DNA from: Teratosphaeria epicoccoides
Lineage: Eukaryota > Ascomycota > Dothideomycetes > Mycosphaerellales > Teratosphaeriaceae
Length of the DNA: 64,000 nucleotides
Assembly: GCA_021401465.1 (NCBI GenBank)
Contig: JADDMT010000011.1
Coordinates: 425,906 to 489,905 of the forward strand
Reading direction: 5' to 3'
The stretch's first letter is position 1. Every line of letters starts with the position of its first letter. Both the position numbers and the translations under genes were made by a program. The notes below the pieces were generated by a model, which saw nothing but the letters and a program-made list of their open reading frames with translations, was not told the DNA's origin and searched no databases. This document shows, one piece after another, positions 22,126 through 32,881 of this stretch.

Positions 22126-22326
22126 GGCGTGGCTGCCGTTCGGGGATGGGGAGGGGGTTGGGAAAGCGGGGGACGGGGGTGGGGGGGGGCGAGGGACGGC
22201 GAGGGCCGAGGAGCCGGTGCGAGTATGAGGCCGTTTTGGCGGAATCGACAACGAACGACGATGACAGGCAGGACTCAGGCAGAAGTCAGAGACGGTGGAG
22301 GTATTGGGGAGGTGAATGATAGCAAG

Positions 22327-22402
22327 TGCTACTTCTACTGCTGCTACTGCTACTACGACTGCTGCTACTGCTACTACGACTACTGCTACGGCTACTACGA
22401 CG
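22327..22402 (+). repeat. imperfect CTR/TAC triplet repeat
   Basis: A run of TGC, TAC, TAC and GAC triplets with an approximate 30-bp higher-order period lies upstream of the bHLH gene, probably in its 5' leader or promoter. All three frames stay open over it, which produces spurious ORFs. Confidence 0.85.
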
Positions 22403-22482
22403 GTATCGTGGTGAGAGTTATTTACTACTGTATCATCATAACCACCCCAAGCTCCAGAGGCCGGCACGCGACACCGTCTCGC

Positions 22483-22512
22483 CACGTGATTGGTTGCTCG
22501 ACGGGGCACGTG
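22483..22512. promoter_or_regulatory. two CACGTG E-boxes and a CCAAT box
   Basis: CACGTG occurs at 22483-22488 and 22507-22512. The first is followed directly by ATTGG (CCAAT on the minus strand, 22489-22493). They lie between the divergent bHLH and HET genes, about 360-390 bp from the bHLH start and about 285 bp from the HET start. bHLH factors of this basic-region type bind CACGTG, so autoregulation is possible. Confidence 0.5.
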
Positions 22513-22524
22513 GGCCCATGATTA

Positions 22525-22596
22525 TTGATATTCACATGCATGTGATGTTTGATATTCACCTGCATGTGATGTTTGATATTCACCTGCATGTGATGT
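22525..22596. repeat. three tandem copies of a 24-bp unit
   Basis: Units at 22525-22548, 22549-22572 and 22573-22596 read TTGATATTCACMTGCATGTG plus ATGT. Only one base differs (A in unit 1, C in units 2 and 3). Each unit holds a palindromic core around TGCA. The array lies just 3' of the E-boxes in the same divergent promoter. Confidence 0.97.
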
Positions 22597-22793
22597 GTGC
22601 CAAATCCCGCCTCGTGCATCAACTCTAATGTACAGAAGTCGCGCATCAGCCAATCGCCGCCAGCCTCCGCAACAACGTTCAGCCGCATTCCCCAATCCAC
22701 AATCATCTGGATCGACGCACTCTTCATGATGCAGCAGCGCAGTATAGCCTGGTCGCCTTCCCGATATCCCCCGCCAGGACCGGCTTGCCTCCC

Positions 22794-25518
22794 ATGGGCG
22801 ACCATGGTCCGCGCTCACACCTATGGACGGTGGACGAGGACGACTGTCGGGTACTCACACGCCCAGAGTTGCAATATCAGCCTCTCAACCAGGACATCCA
22901 CGAGCAGAGATTTCTCACCGTCTATCCCTGCCACGGCGACAAGAATGCCGAGGAAAACCATGTCCGTTGCAACTTGCAAGCTGGAGACCAAGTCGCTCCT
23001 CGACGCCGAGCCATTCATAGCTGTCCGGAACACACGGGGCTACAGAAAACTTCAATCCGCCATCGAGATCAACGACTGCGCTCTGGTCCTGCCACAGGCC
23101 TTGGAGACATTTTTGCGCAACTTTCGCCCGCCCGACACCCCCCTCCGACTCTGGATCCGACACATATGCTTGCAGGAATTCGATCCAGACGAGAAAGCGA
23201 AGTACTGGACCAGAGACTTCGTCGACGCCATGTACGCGTTGGCGACCGGGCTTGTTGATATGTCTGAGTTCAATGCGAATTTGATCGTCCGCAAGACGGT
23301 CGAGCCAGTCCACGACTCACGGTATCTGAGATGGCACAAGGAGTGGTACAACACACCCGACACCGTCACTCTCCCGTCCGCCTTCCCCGATCAAACTAGG
23401 CGCCAAGATCAGTCAGGCAGCACCCATCCACGACTACCAATACGTGCCATTGGACCCGGTTGCGGACGAGATGCGAGTCATGGTCTTGTATGAGTCGGAG
23501 GTCCGTGATGCACCGATTCGCGCTGTCATGGCACACTGCCCAATTCACTGCGAAGTCAACTTTGGTGCCCTCTCCTACCGCTGGGGCGATGACCTCGCCA
23601 CCGAAGACATCTCACTTTCTGGTCAGAGACTGCGGATCCGCAGGACTCTCGCAGAAGCCTTGAGAGCCATCCGAGTGGCACATCATGCAGTGCCGCTGTG
23701 GGTCGATGCGATTTGTATCAATCAAGAAGACGTGCCGGAGCGGAACTTGCAAGTACCCAGGATGGGGCATGTTTATGATCGCGCCGGCATGGTGCTCAGC
23801 TACACCGGGCCCGCAACGGAGGATGTCAACCTGGCAATCGATCTTGCACGTGCGATGAGAGCGCCCATGATGCGTTTCAACGACAAGGGAGAATGGCATT
23901 TTGGCGAATGGGGATCCAAAGACAAGGCGAAGGGGGGCGGTCTATGGTTTGGTCGCAGTTGCCCATCACGCTGATAACCGTCCATCGTATGCTGATCCTC
24001 CCCACAGGACCGAGTCGTATCGGGCCTGGAAAGCTGGCAAAGATGGCGGCCGCCCTGTACAAGTTCGCATGTCGGCCTTACTTCCGCCGCGCCTGGGTCT
24101 TGCAGGAAATCGCCGCTGCATCGAGTCCAGTCGTCAAGACAGGGTACGACTACGACATTGGATTTGATCAAATCGACATAGCGATTACTCACCTGATCGA
24201 CATGCTGCGGAATGATCCTACTTTGGCCACAATGATGGTCAAAGCGGACCCGATCATCGAGTCTGTTGACACGCAGGAACTGATGTTCGTACGCAAGCTG
24301 TGGTACTTCCGACACCTCAACACCCGTGGAGCACATCCTGTCCACGGCTTCACGACCAGCCTGATACGGCCAGGGAGCCCATCATTCCTGGAGAGCCTCG
24401 TCCTGGCCCGTGACTTCGACTCTTCGGATCCGCGGGACAAGATATATGCTCTGTGGAACCTGGCTCAGGACAAGACAGATCTGGCCTTCGACGTCGACTA
24501 CCATAAACCTGTGCCACAAGTATACCGAGACTTCGCACAGGCCTGGGCACTGCAGCATGGCAGTCTCGACATTCTGGGCGCTGTGGAGTGTCGACGTCCA
24601 GAGACAGAAATGCACAAGGGCGCGCCCTCATGGGTGCCCGACTGGAGTCTGCGTTCCGCCAGCAGCTGCCTCGTACGCCGAGATCGCATCCCACCCCGAA
24701 ACATGAGATACATGCGCGATCTCGAAGGACCGCTCTACTGGACCGACGGCGGAGGCCTATCAAGGAACACGCTCAGCTCTCCGCTCTTCACATTCGAAAA
24801 CGACGTCCTCCACTGCACCGGTGTGATCCTGGACACGATCCACCACATCTTCCCCGACCCACCAGAGATCACGAACTGGCAACGCTTTCCCCACTGCGAC
24901 CCTCTCACATTCCACACCTACCACCATTGGCTCTCGGAAATCAGCGCTTACTTCCTCCTCCACAACCTCACGACATACGACTGCACACAGCAAGCAGCCA
25001 CGGCCATGTTCCACGGCGACTGCACCGCCGTCTGGCCCCACCACTCCCAAACCCCAGAAAACATAGCCCCGGCCTCCTCGCGCTACGAACCGTTCATCTG
25101 CCGCGTCGACCGCCACCCCTGGAACACAGACCCCAACCCCGAGCCCGTACCCCGACACGTCCAACTATACGCAGACAGCTACGACCGCACGGACGCTTTG
25201 GACATCGTCAAATCCGTCATCCGCGGTCGGCGGCCCTTCGTGAGTTCGAGCGGGTACCTGGGTCTGATGCCATCGGTGGTGGAAGGCGTGGAGGAAGTCG
25301 AGGCGCGGTGTGGAGGGACGTGGCATTTGGCTATCGTTGCGACGTGCTCGGTGCCGCTGTTGTTGCGGGAGCAGGAGGACGGGAGGTTCAAAGTGTGCGG
25401 GTCGTGTTTTGTGCAGGGGTGGATGGAAGGGGAGGTGTTGGGGAGCTTCTTCGGTGCTGAAGGGGGAAGGGAGGTTTGGGGTGTTTTAGGGGAGGGGGGA
25501 AAATTGAAGTTGGTGTGA
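22794..25518 (+). pseudogene. HET-domain gene, two HET-like modules, apparent frameshifts
   Basis: The second module is a good HET domain: EVNFGALSYRWGDD, then WVDAICINQEDVPERN and MGHVYDRAGMVLSY, then FRRAWVLQE and DPRDKIYALWNLA after an intron at 23952-24007 (GTCGCA/CCACAG). It continues to a stop at 25518. Upstream lies a diverged HET-like module. ELQYQPLNQDIHEQRFLTVY is in frame 0. SAIEINDCALVLPQALETFL and LWIRHICLQEFDPDEKAKYW are in frame 1. DYQYVPLDPVADEMRVMVLY is in frame 2. The frame changes at about 22975 and in the CCCC run near 23388, each equal to one extra base, and no plausible intron explains the first. HET proteins mediate heterokaryon incompatibility and other NLR-linked cell death. 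The gene may be dead, may start at 22945 or later, or may hold sequencing errors. Confidence 0.75.
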
Positions 25519-25610
25519 GGGGAGGTTCGTTGGTAGTGGGGTTGGTCGGCTCGAAAAGTGAAAGCGTCGGTCTGATGGGATGGCGTGTGCGTACGAGTCA
25601 CTAGCGCCTG

Positions 25611-27117
25611 ATGAGCGAGAGCGCTCTCAGTGAAGATCTCCTCCATCTTCGCGTTGCAACCCTGACTGCTGGTGCTTGTACTCCTGGATACCAGCATTCG
25701 TTCACCCAATCGGGGGTCTGGAAAGCCGCTCGGAGTTGCGCAGCAGCCAGGACTCGCGAGTGTCGCCGGCATGCACGAGTGCAATCACGGAGCAAGTTTG
25801 GAATGGCCCTGGGACCGCTGGTCGGCAGCCCTCTCAGCGAGACGTGGCGGCGAAAGGCAGTGGTGCTCACGACGACACCGATCTTCGCCCTGTTCACTCT
25901 GGGTGCAGGGCTCGCAACGTCTTTCGCAGGACTCATTATCTGTCGCTTCTTTGCCGGCATCTTTGCTGCTCCTGCCATCAGCAGCGCCTCGGCAACTATC
26001 ACAGACTACACAGCTGGTCGCTATCGAGCGGTGAGTATGAGCTGCTTCTACTACAGCATACCAACTTTCGGTGCAGTATTCGGCCCTCTGGCCGGTGGCT
26101 TCGTTGTGAAGGCCAAAGGATGGCGATGGACCCAATAGACAGTCATCCTTCTTCTTACTCTCTCCTACATACCCATCATATTTGCCAAGGAGACATACAA
26201 GAAGGCCATCTTGAGCAACAGAGCAAAGAAGCGTGGCTTACCTGGACCTCCTACCCGAGCGATGACCGCCGGCCAGACGCTGCGGTGCTACGCAACCAAA
26301 TTACTGATCCGTCCTGCACATATGCTGCTCACAGAGCCAATCGTGTCCTTGGTCTGCCTCTACAGCGGATTTCTCTTCGGCTTGATGTACACTTTTGTAA
26401 CAGCTTCGCCCTGGATCTACCAAAATTACTACGGGTTCAATTTGACTCAGCAGTCGCTCTCCTGCCTGGGTTTGATCGCGGGAACCTTGCTTGCTCCAGT
26501 GCCGCTCATCGCGCTCGATTTCCTCGTCGATCAACCACGTCTGGCTGAATACCGCGCCAATCATCCGCACGACGACGACTTCCCAACCGAAAACCGACTC
26601 TTTCCTGCGATGATTGCTTCATCGCTGATGCCCGTGTGCCTTCTCATCTTTGCATGGACCATTCGACCCGGGATACCCTGGCTCGTCCCGATCGTGTTCC
26701 AGGGAGCCGCTATGTCTCGCAGCGCAATCATCTATGCTCCTTTCAACTTATTCATGATGGATACATATGGGCCTCTGTACGGGTATGTTCCTCTTTCGCG
26801 AGTGGCACAACTCATTTCGAGCGGTTCTGCAACTGATCCACGTTACCAGTGCTTCCGCTGCTGGTGCCGCAATGCTCAGTCGATGTGCGCTTAGCGCAAT
26901 CTTCCCTTTGTTTTCCCTTCAGGTGAGTTTGACTGCGTCATTCCCACCCAAGCTATGGCTCCTCGCCCACTTCCAGCAGTTGTATCGTGCGCTCGGCGTT
27001 GCATTGGCCACTAGCCTGCCAGCTATTTGCACAGCATTGTTGGCACCTTGCCCGTGGATATTTTGGATGTACGGCCATCGGCTGAGAGCTCGTATCCGTT
27101 ACGAGACTAGCACCTGA
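25611..27117 (+). pseudogene. MFS (DHA1) transporter relic
   Basis: The first membrane helices and N-terminus are missing or unrecognisable. The frame picks up at GMALGPLVGSPLSETWRRK (the helix 2-3 motif) and AGGFVVKAKGWRWTQ. An in-frame TAG at 26136-26138 follows, at the position where DHA1 proteins usually have Trp, and the same frame then continues TVILLLTLSYIPIIFAKETY and onward for over 200 codons. Two introns still splice properly: GTATGT to TTACCAG near 26783-26850, and GTGAGT to CCAG near 26922-26975. The latter leads to YRALGVALATSL and the usual basic C-terminus. A truncated N-terminus plus nonsense codon argue for an inactive copy. It resembles the MFS gene at 1-1424 only at family level. 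Confidence 0.75.
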
Positions 27118-27258
27118 CAACGACAGATGATGGAACCCAGATCTCCAGCTGTAACACATGGTATCATTACTGAGACCTCGGCCTGCAAATGACACAAAGA
27201 TCAACCGCCTAACCCTCAAGATCCGCTCAGATTACGCGATAGCTTACAACCACTCATA

Positions 27259-27903
27259 TCAATAGGTCAATGCCCAAACACCGCCAATCGTTGCTCCGAG
27301 CATTAGCGCGGCACGGAATCCAGCATAAAAGGTCCATATCTTCTGCGCTTCTTCAAACTCTGCACCGGTACTGCCATTCTCTGGCTCCTTTTCCAGCCTC
27401 GTTGACAGGTCCCGCAGCCTGTTGTTCTTGGGCACCATGACGGAAAGCGTATAGACCTGCAGATATCAGCAACCGAGGAGCGCCGATAACAGAACTTCAC
27501 GCACCGTGGTCGCGACATTGAAACCAAGAGCGACAGCAATTGGGGTCCTTCTCGCATTGATGAAAGCGCTGCCCAGATCGTTCCTCCGCAGGTACGCGGT
27601 TATGAGCAAGGCGAGGTTGGATACAGTCGACAGCGCGTTCGTTGGCGGGAAAATGTGCTCCGCGCTGTGGAGGAATTGCTGGACTTGCTTGGCGCGGTAT
27701 CTGGCAGGGACTTCGATGTTCTCAAGCATCGGGGAGACTATGGGCGACAACAAACCAGAACCGCCTGTGCGTAAGAAGCTCTGGTCAGCAAGGCCAATGC
27801 GCCGTGGTCGCTACAATCTCGACTCACCAAACATAGTGCCCGATGCGACCACCGTAAAACATTCTAGCGGGGTGAACCACCACAGGGAGCCTGTTGAGGC
27901 CAT
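27259..27903 (-). CDS. DUF1772 (anthrone oxygenase-like) membrane protein
   Basis: Three exons are 27903-27828, 27764-27505 and 27456-27259, total 177 aa. Introns 27765-27827 (GTGAGT/CGCACAG) and 27457-27504 (GTGCGT/ATCTGCAG) join one frame. The layout is four hydrophobic segments: PLECFTVVASGTMFGGSG, then NALSTVSNLALLITAYL, then TPIAVALGFNVATT, then AGFRAALMLGATIGGVWALT. The block YTLSVMVPKNNRLRDLSTRL before the last helix is typical of DUF1772, which includes anthrone oxygenases of emodin-type pathways. No polyketide synthase is near, so a role in secondary metabolism is not supported here. Confidence 0.82.
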
Positions 27904-29444
27904 GGCGAAGACAAACGTGAAGCAATCTGGGTGAAGCGGGACTGCACGGGCAGCGACGGTACTGGGACGTGTACCCAGCGATCTACTTAATGGTGTAAGC
28001 TGCAAGCATGCTTCGAGATGCCAAATCTCGATCCGCCAAAGGACGCAATGCAACGCTGTAGCCGGCCCGCCATCTTGGCCGCAAGATCCGACTTCTGCAC
28101 GACCTGCAGCCTGCGACCACATTTGGTGCGCAAAGGAAGTCAGTCCATGGTCGAATAGCAAAACCCGACACTTCGCGTCGACCAGAGTAATGACGCCGTT
28201 CAAAGCTTAATCCGGACAGATCCCCCCGGCAAGACGTGTCTACCCCAGGCGTGCTGCGCATGGCGGCACCAACCCAATCGCCCGGCAACAACCCATGCCG
28301 CTTCTTCTACCAACGCTACCATGGGCCGGCCACTCTCTTAGTCTGAAGACTACTCACTGCTCGCGTAGCCTGTTCGAGGAAATGTTCGCAGCTAATGGCG
28401 TGCCCCCTCCCAGCGAGGACTGGGCCTCTCAGCTGCCACGATGCTCTATCACCTGCTCATGCAGCTGATAGAACAGCGACAGAAGTCTATTCCTTTGCCA
28501 CAATGACGACGACGTTCGAGCTTTCAAACCCGAAAGGAATTGGATTTCTACGACAGCAACAGGTGACCATGTCATTTGTGGACAATCCGACGACAAGCAA
28601 TCCAGAATCGAGGACCAATCGTGCACGTCGTTGTAGAAGACATGAAGATGAGCACCAGCGAAGGCCCTGCACGGTGCACCGCGTGCACTGACAGACCGGT
28701 TGGACGATGCTCCGTGTGTTGCGATTGTACTCCGTGACCATCTTTGCCGATGCCAGGCTTGAGAGTGGGGTGATGCCAACCAGGGTATAAACGTACCGCA
28801 TGCTGAACGGGCGATTGCCTCGCCCACATCGTTTGACACTGATTGTGTTGTATGGCTCGCTTGCAGCATGCCTGCCCTCCTCTCACAGAATGTCAGTCGT
28901 GGGACTGCCGGACTTCCTCTCTTTCGCTCGAACGCATGCTCAGTGAATGAGTCTGAGCAGACTCGCACAACCGTATGGCAATTGACCACGACTGAATGCC
29001 TGAGCTTACGCATGATAGACGGAGGAGGCTGCAGTCAAGGCCGCACCGTGGCAGCGGGCGTGAGCGAATAAAGTCTCCAGAAGCAGGACGGCTTGACGGA
29101 CGTAGTGATGGTTCGTTCTACGCGTCACAGCACAGTAAGTCCGTCAATCAGTCAGCTGGTGGGCTGATTGATGGGGTTGACGCCTTGGTGGTATGTGCAA
29201 TGAATTTGGACCAGAAAGACTTCGAAGAGATAACGAAGGGTAGTATACACACTATGTATACATACCGAGCTGCGTTCTTCATCGGCTGTGCGGGACATGC
29301 AGTACAGAGCCGAGAAGAGCGTGAAACGCCGCACAAATGCCGCATTGGCCGCGCGTTGGCGAAATCGACCGCGGATATGCATGCTTGAGGTGTCCAACCC
29401 TCTGGGCCATGCTTCAGACAAATATCTCCTAATCCTCTCGTTTC
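27904..29444. other. no gene supported
   Basis: Several ORFs of 60-195 codons occur on both strands (the longest is minus-strand 28429-29013), but none shows a family signature, good codon bias or splice continuity. I treat the region as non-coding or decayed. Confidence 0.45.
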
Positions 29445-30728
29445 TCAGTGCCGCTGCTGCGTCTTCTCGAAGCTGTCAAGGACACTTTTTTGCAGGTCCG
29501 AATGCGTATCATCCTCACCCTCCTCACCGCTCGACCTCTGTTTCGCGCCTTCCTGCTGCTGATCTGCTAAGAGCTTCTGCGCCTGCGCCTTCGCCTGGCT
29601 TTGACTCACATTCCCATATACGCTCATCGCTGTGGCAATCATACTTCCAATATCACCTACGTTGCCGGGAACAACCACACTTGTGCCCTCCTTCGCCAAC
29701 TTGCCAAAAGCATCGACATACTTCTCAGCCACCGACAAGGATACAGCACCCTGTGCTGCATTTTTGCCCTGCTCGATGGATCGCGCAACAGCATCGATTC
29801 CTGCTGCGGTAGCTTTGGCCTTGAGCAAGATAGCTTCGGCCTCACCAGACGCGGTATTGACTTGCTCGGCCTTGACAGCCTCGGAGGCTAGGATGACGGA
29901 TTGCTTCCGACCCTCTGCGATGTTGATCGCGCTTTGCCTCTGGCCTTCGGAGTCCAAGATCTCGGCTCTCTTACTTCGCTCGGCCGTGACTTGTCTGTGC
30001 ATGGCTTCTACCACTGGTCCAGGCGCATGAATATCCCTGATCTCGTACCTCAAACACCTGATACCCCAATCCGCTGCTGCCTCGTTAATCGCCTGCGTTA
30101 TGTTTGTATTCAGTGCTGCTCGCTCCTTCAGTACGTGGTCCAGTGTCAACTGTCCAATTTCTGATCGCATGGTCGTCTGCGCAAGCTGGCTGATGGCATA
30201 GTCTGCGTCCTCGACGCCGTAACTAGCTTTGAATGGATCAAACACTCTCGTGTACAATACGCCGTCCAAATCGAGCGTCACATTGTCTGCCGTAATGGCT
30301 GATTGAGATGGAATTTCCATAGCATTTTCCTTCAAGCTCTTTACATACGCTATGCGATCAATGATTGGTACCAGGAGCGCAAGACCAGGTTGTAATATCC
30401 GGTTGAATCTTCCCATTCGCTCGACGATCCATGCTGTTTGTTGTGGCACGAACTTGATGATCGTGTTGGCTGGCAGAGATGATCGAGATGATTGGAAATA
30501 CGATCCAGGTGGGCCACTGTTGCCGACGGGAGAGATAGACCGCAGCATGCTCTCACCTGGACCTGGCAAGTCATTTTTGGCTGTCGTGCTGAACTTCGTC
30601 CGGTGTGCTGTGTAGAGGACGGGATATCTTGAGTTCTGGATGGCGGCGATGCTGCGGCGGGAAAGGCTTGGCCTGGCGGAGGCGAGTAAGGTTGTCATCG
30701 CTGGGTCCATGGCCTTCGTTGGAGGCAT
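29445..30728 (-). CDS. SLP2: mitochondrial stomatin-like protein 2
   Basis: This is a single exon of 427 aa. It is an SPFH/prohibitin-superfamily protein; the family forms inner-membrane scaffolds with prohibitins and cardiolipin. The N-terminus is basic and hydroxylated (LLASARPSLSRRSIAAIQNS), like a mitochondrial presequence. Alternative ATGs lie at 30710 and 30698. The SPFH domain spans roughly residues 85-260: IKFVPQQTAWIVERMGRFNR, then DNVTLDLDGVLYTRVFDPFK, then INEAAADWGIRCLRYEIRDI. A long Ala/Glu-rich coiled coil follows (KRAEILDSEGQRQSAINIAE), then VAEKYVDAFGKLAKEGTSVV. It ends in an acidic tail. Length and motif order match SLP2 orthologues. Confidence 0.94.
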   Translation of the reverse strand: MPPTKAMDPAMTTLLASARPSLSRRSIAAIQNSRYPVLYTAHRTKFSTTAKNDLPGPGESMLRSISPVGNSGPPGSYFQSSRSSLPANTIIKFVPQQTAWIVERMGRFNRILQPGLALLVPIIDRIAYVKSLKENAMEIPSQSAITADNVTLDLDGVLYTRVFDPFKASYGVEDADYAISQLAQTTMRSEIGQLTLDHVLKERAALNTNITQAINEAAADWGIRCLRYEIRDIHAPGPVVEAMHRQVTAERSKRAEILDSEGQRQSAINIAEGRKQSVILASEAVKAEQVNTASGEAEAILLKAKATAAGIDAVARSIEQGKNAAQGAVSLSVAEKYVDAFGKLAKEGTSVVVPGNVGDIGSMIATAMSVYGNVSQSQAKAQAQKLLADQQQEGAKQRSSGEEGEDDTHSDLQKSVLDSFEKTQQRH

Positions 30729-31547
30729 GTTGGTCGCTGTACTACGCTTCTCCCGTTACAGCACTCTTGAACGACGGCGACCCAAAGGAAATTTCCTCGA
30801 TGTTTATCTTATGTCTTCTCAAGTCGGCCGCGTGAAAGCGCGGATGACTAAGTGTCAACATCGGAAGACGGCTTCTTCCGCTCTAAGCCGCTCATGATTC
30901 ATCCGACATCACAGCGCAGGGCCTCAGGCACACTTCACTATCAACGGCATATGCGACAGAGAATCTGGATCAATGCAAAAGCATTTGAGAGACGCGCCAT
31001 CATGTGTACCGCACAGGCACGAGAAAAAGGGCGTGGCTTGAGCTAATTGCAAGCTCGACAATTGCTTGATATCTTGTAGCCCAGGAGCAATACATATTCA
31101 AAAGCACAGACACAGCTATTGCATCAGAACATTCTAGTGTCTTAGCCATATCTTGACCATGACCTTGGAACAAGAGTCGCTTCGTGTCGCTTCGATTCTG
31201 CTATGCCAAAATTTGCGACGACACATGGCTTGACTCTGGTAGCGGCAATCTGTGCCTCTATGTCGCACGGCTCTCCTTAGTCCCGTCAACGATGAATCTG
31301 GTCTCCTAGTCATACGTCTCATCCGGCCTCCCACTAGCGATTGGGACGCAGAATCACAGATGGTGAAGTCTAAATGCGCAGATCGGCTCAGATGCGCTCT
31401 TGAAGTTCACCTCTCGTGATCTGCTCAGCTGCGAGAGGTATTGGAGCAAAGATGTAGTCGACTACGAGACTCTGCCTGCTCCTTCGAGACCTCTCTGGCC
31501 GAGTGCCCGACAGCATATGACTATCATGAGCCTATCGTGTCAAGCTT
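30729..31547. other. SLP2 promoter and non-coding DNA
   Basis: This holds the upstream region of SLP2 and then about 500 bp with no supported gene, leading into the sedolisin relic. Confidence 0.5.
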
Positions 31548-32397
31548 TGGACTTCTGAGCAGGTCATTGAGGCCTTCAAGCCAAGCCATGATACCATCGA
31601 AACGGTTCCCGACATACCCAGATCCTGGACCAGAAGGTTACAATGGCACTCTGGGGCCCGACGACAACATATTCAACCCGCCCTGGCCTGTGAACTGCCC
31701 TTACGTGACTGCAGTTGGAGCAACGAAGGTGTACCCCGGCCACACCGTTTTTATGCCCGAAAGTGCAGTCTTCGATCCCGCGGGTCACCCATACTCGGTC
31801 AACTACAGCTCGGGTGGCGGGTTCTCGAATATATTCGCTCCCGCAGATTATCACCAATCAGCAATTGACACATTCTTTGCTGACCACGAACCGCAATATC
31901 CGAGCTACAGTCAATTGGCAACGGATGCCCCAGATCCATATGTCAAGCCGAACCCTACAGCCTTGGCAGGGAGTACAGGAGGGATTTATAACCGCATTGG
32001 CAGAGGATACCCAGATGTCGCTGCCAACGGCGATAACATAGCAGTCTACGTCGAAGGCGTCTACGGTCTGAGCGGTGGCACTTCGGCTTCGACTCCTATC
32101 TTTGGTAGTGTCGTCAACCGCATCAATGAGGAACGGATCGCTATTGGCAAGAATCCCGTTGGCTCCCTAATCCAAACGTTGTAAGCAGACGCGGCGGTCC
32201 ATGCGATCACGATAAGTGACGAGCGCTGATCCGTCAATAGAGATGCGCATCCTGAGGTGCTGAACGACATTACGAACGGCACGAACCCAAACTGTGGCAC
32301 TGTTGGTTTCAGCGCCGTGCAAGGATGGGATTCCGTGACGGGCTTGGGCACGCCCAATTATCCGAAGATGTTGAAGCTATTCATGAGTCTGCCATGA
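31548..32397 (+). pseudogene. sedolisin (S53 tripeptidyl peptidase) relic with internal deletion
   Basis: At 31548 a short prodomain-like piece (SEQVIEAFKPSHDTIETV) is followed after about 15 bp, in another frame, by the end of the catalytic domain starting YPDPGPEGYNG and LGPDDNIFNPPWPVNCPYVT. The part between, which should hold the Glu/Asp of the sedolisin triad, is missing. The rest is well kept: SSGGGFSNIFAPADYHQSAI, the catalytic-serine motif SGGTSASTP, and the calcium-site end GWDSVTGLGTPNYPKM. A good intron at 32181-32240 (GTAAGC/CAATAG) lies just before the last exon. Active family members are secreted acid proteases. This copy cannot encode one. Its recent-looking 3' half suggests a fairly young deletion. 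Confidence 0.82.
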
Positions 32398-32881
32398 GAC
32401 TAGAGACTGGCGCAGTCCCAAGACTGGGCTGAGAACGAGAAGACCCTATGATGCGCAGAGCGCAGTTGTCAGCCTCGAACATCTGGGCCCGTTGCGGGCT
32501 CGGTGAAGCGCTGCTGAATGGACAATAGGTCACAGTAGATCATGTCGAACGAAGTTTGCGCAATCCAGTAAGCTCGCTTGCAGATACAGCGCATGACGGG
32601 ACATTTGGCAATGTCTGAAGGGACGGGACCGAATCCGCGGGCTGTCCAAGTTGACGATGCAGAGTTACGGGGCTGCTTGAGCTCGAGGATATCAGTAGAA
32701 ATGTGTCGCGTGCCCGAAGCTTGACTTGGTTGCAGTAAGCATATAGATGACGGTGGGAGAGAAAATAAGCTAGCATACGTGTATCAGTGAGCCCCACGGC
32801 GGGGCACATGACTTTCCAAAGCCCGAGTCGCAAGAAACCACCATCAACCCACACCACCACACCTACCAGTACTCGCCCACC
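32398..32881. other. non-coding, TMA20 promoter
   Basis: Nothing supported. The last 100 bp is rich in ACC and CCA and serves as the TMA20 leader. Confidence 0.5.

Noticed and set aside
22525..22596. 24-bp tandem repeats as a possible CRISPR array
   Set aside because: No spacers between units, only three copies, and a eukaryotic genome.
24588..25460. 290-codon ORF overlapping the HET gene
   Set aside because: His/Arg/Pro-rich out-of-frame reading; the HET frame shows family motifs throughout.
30852..31046. Small plus-strand ORFs upstream of the sedolisin relic as its missing exons
   Set aside because: No prodomain or catalytic motif and no joinable splice phase.
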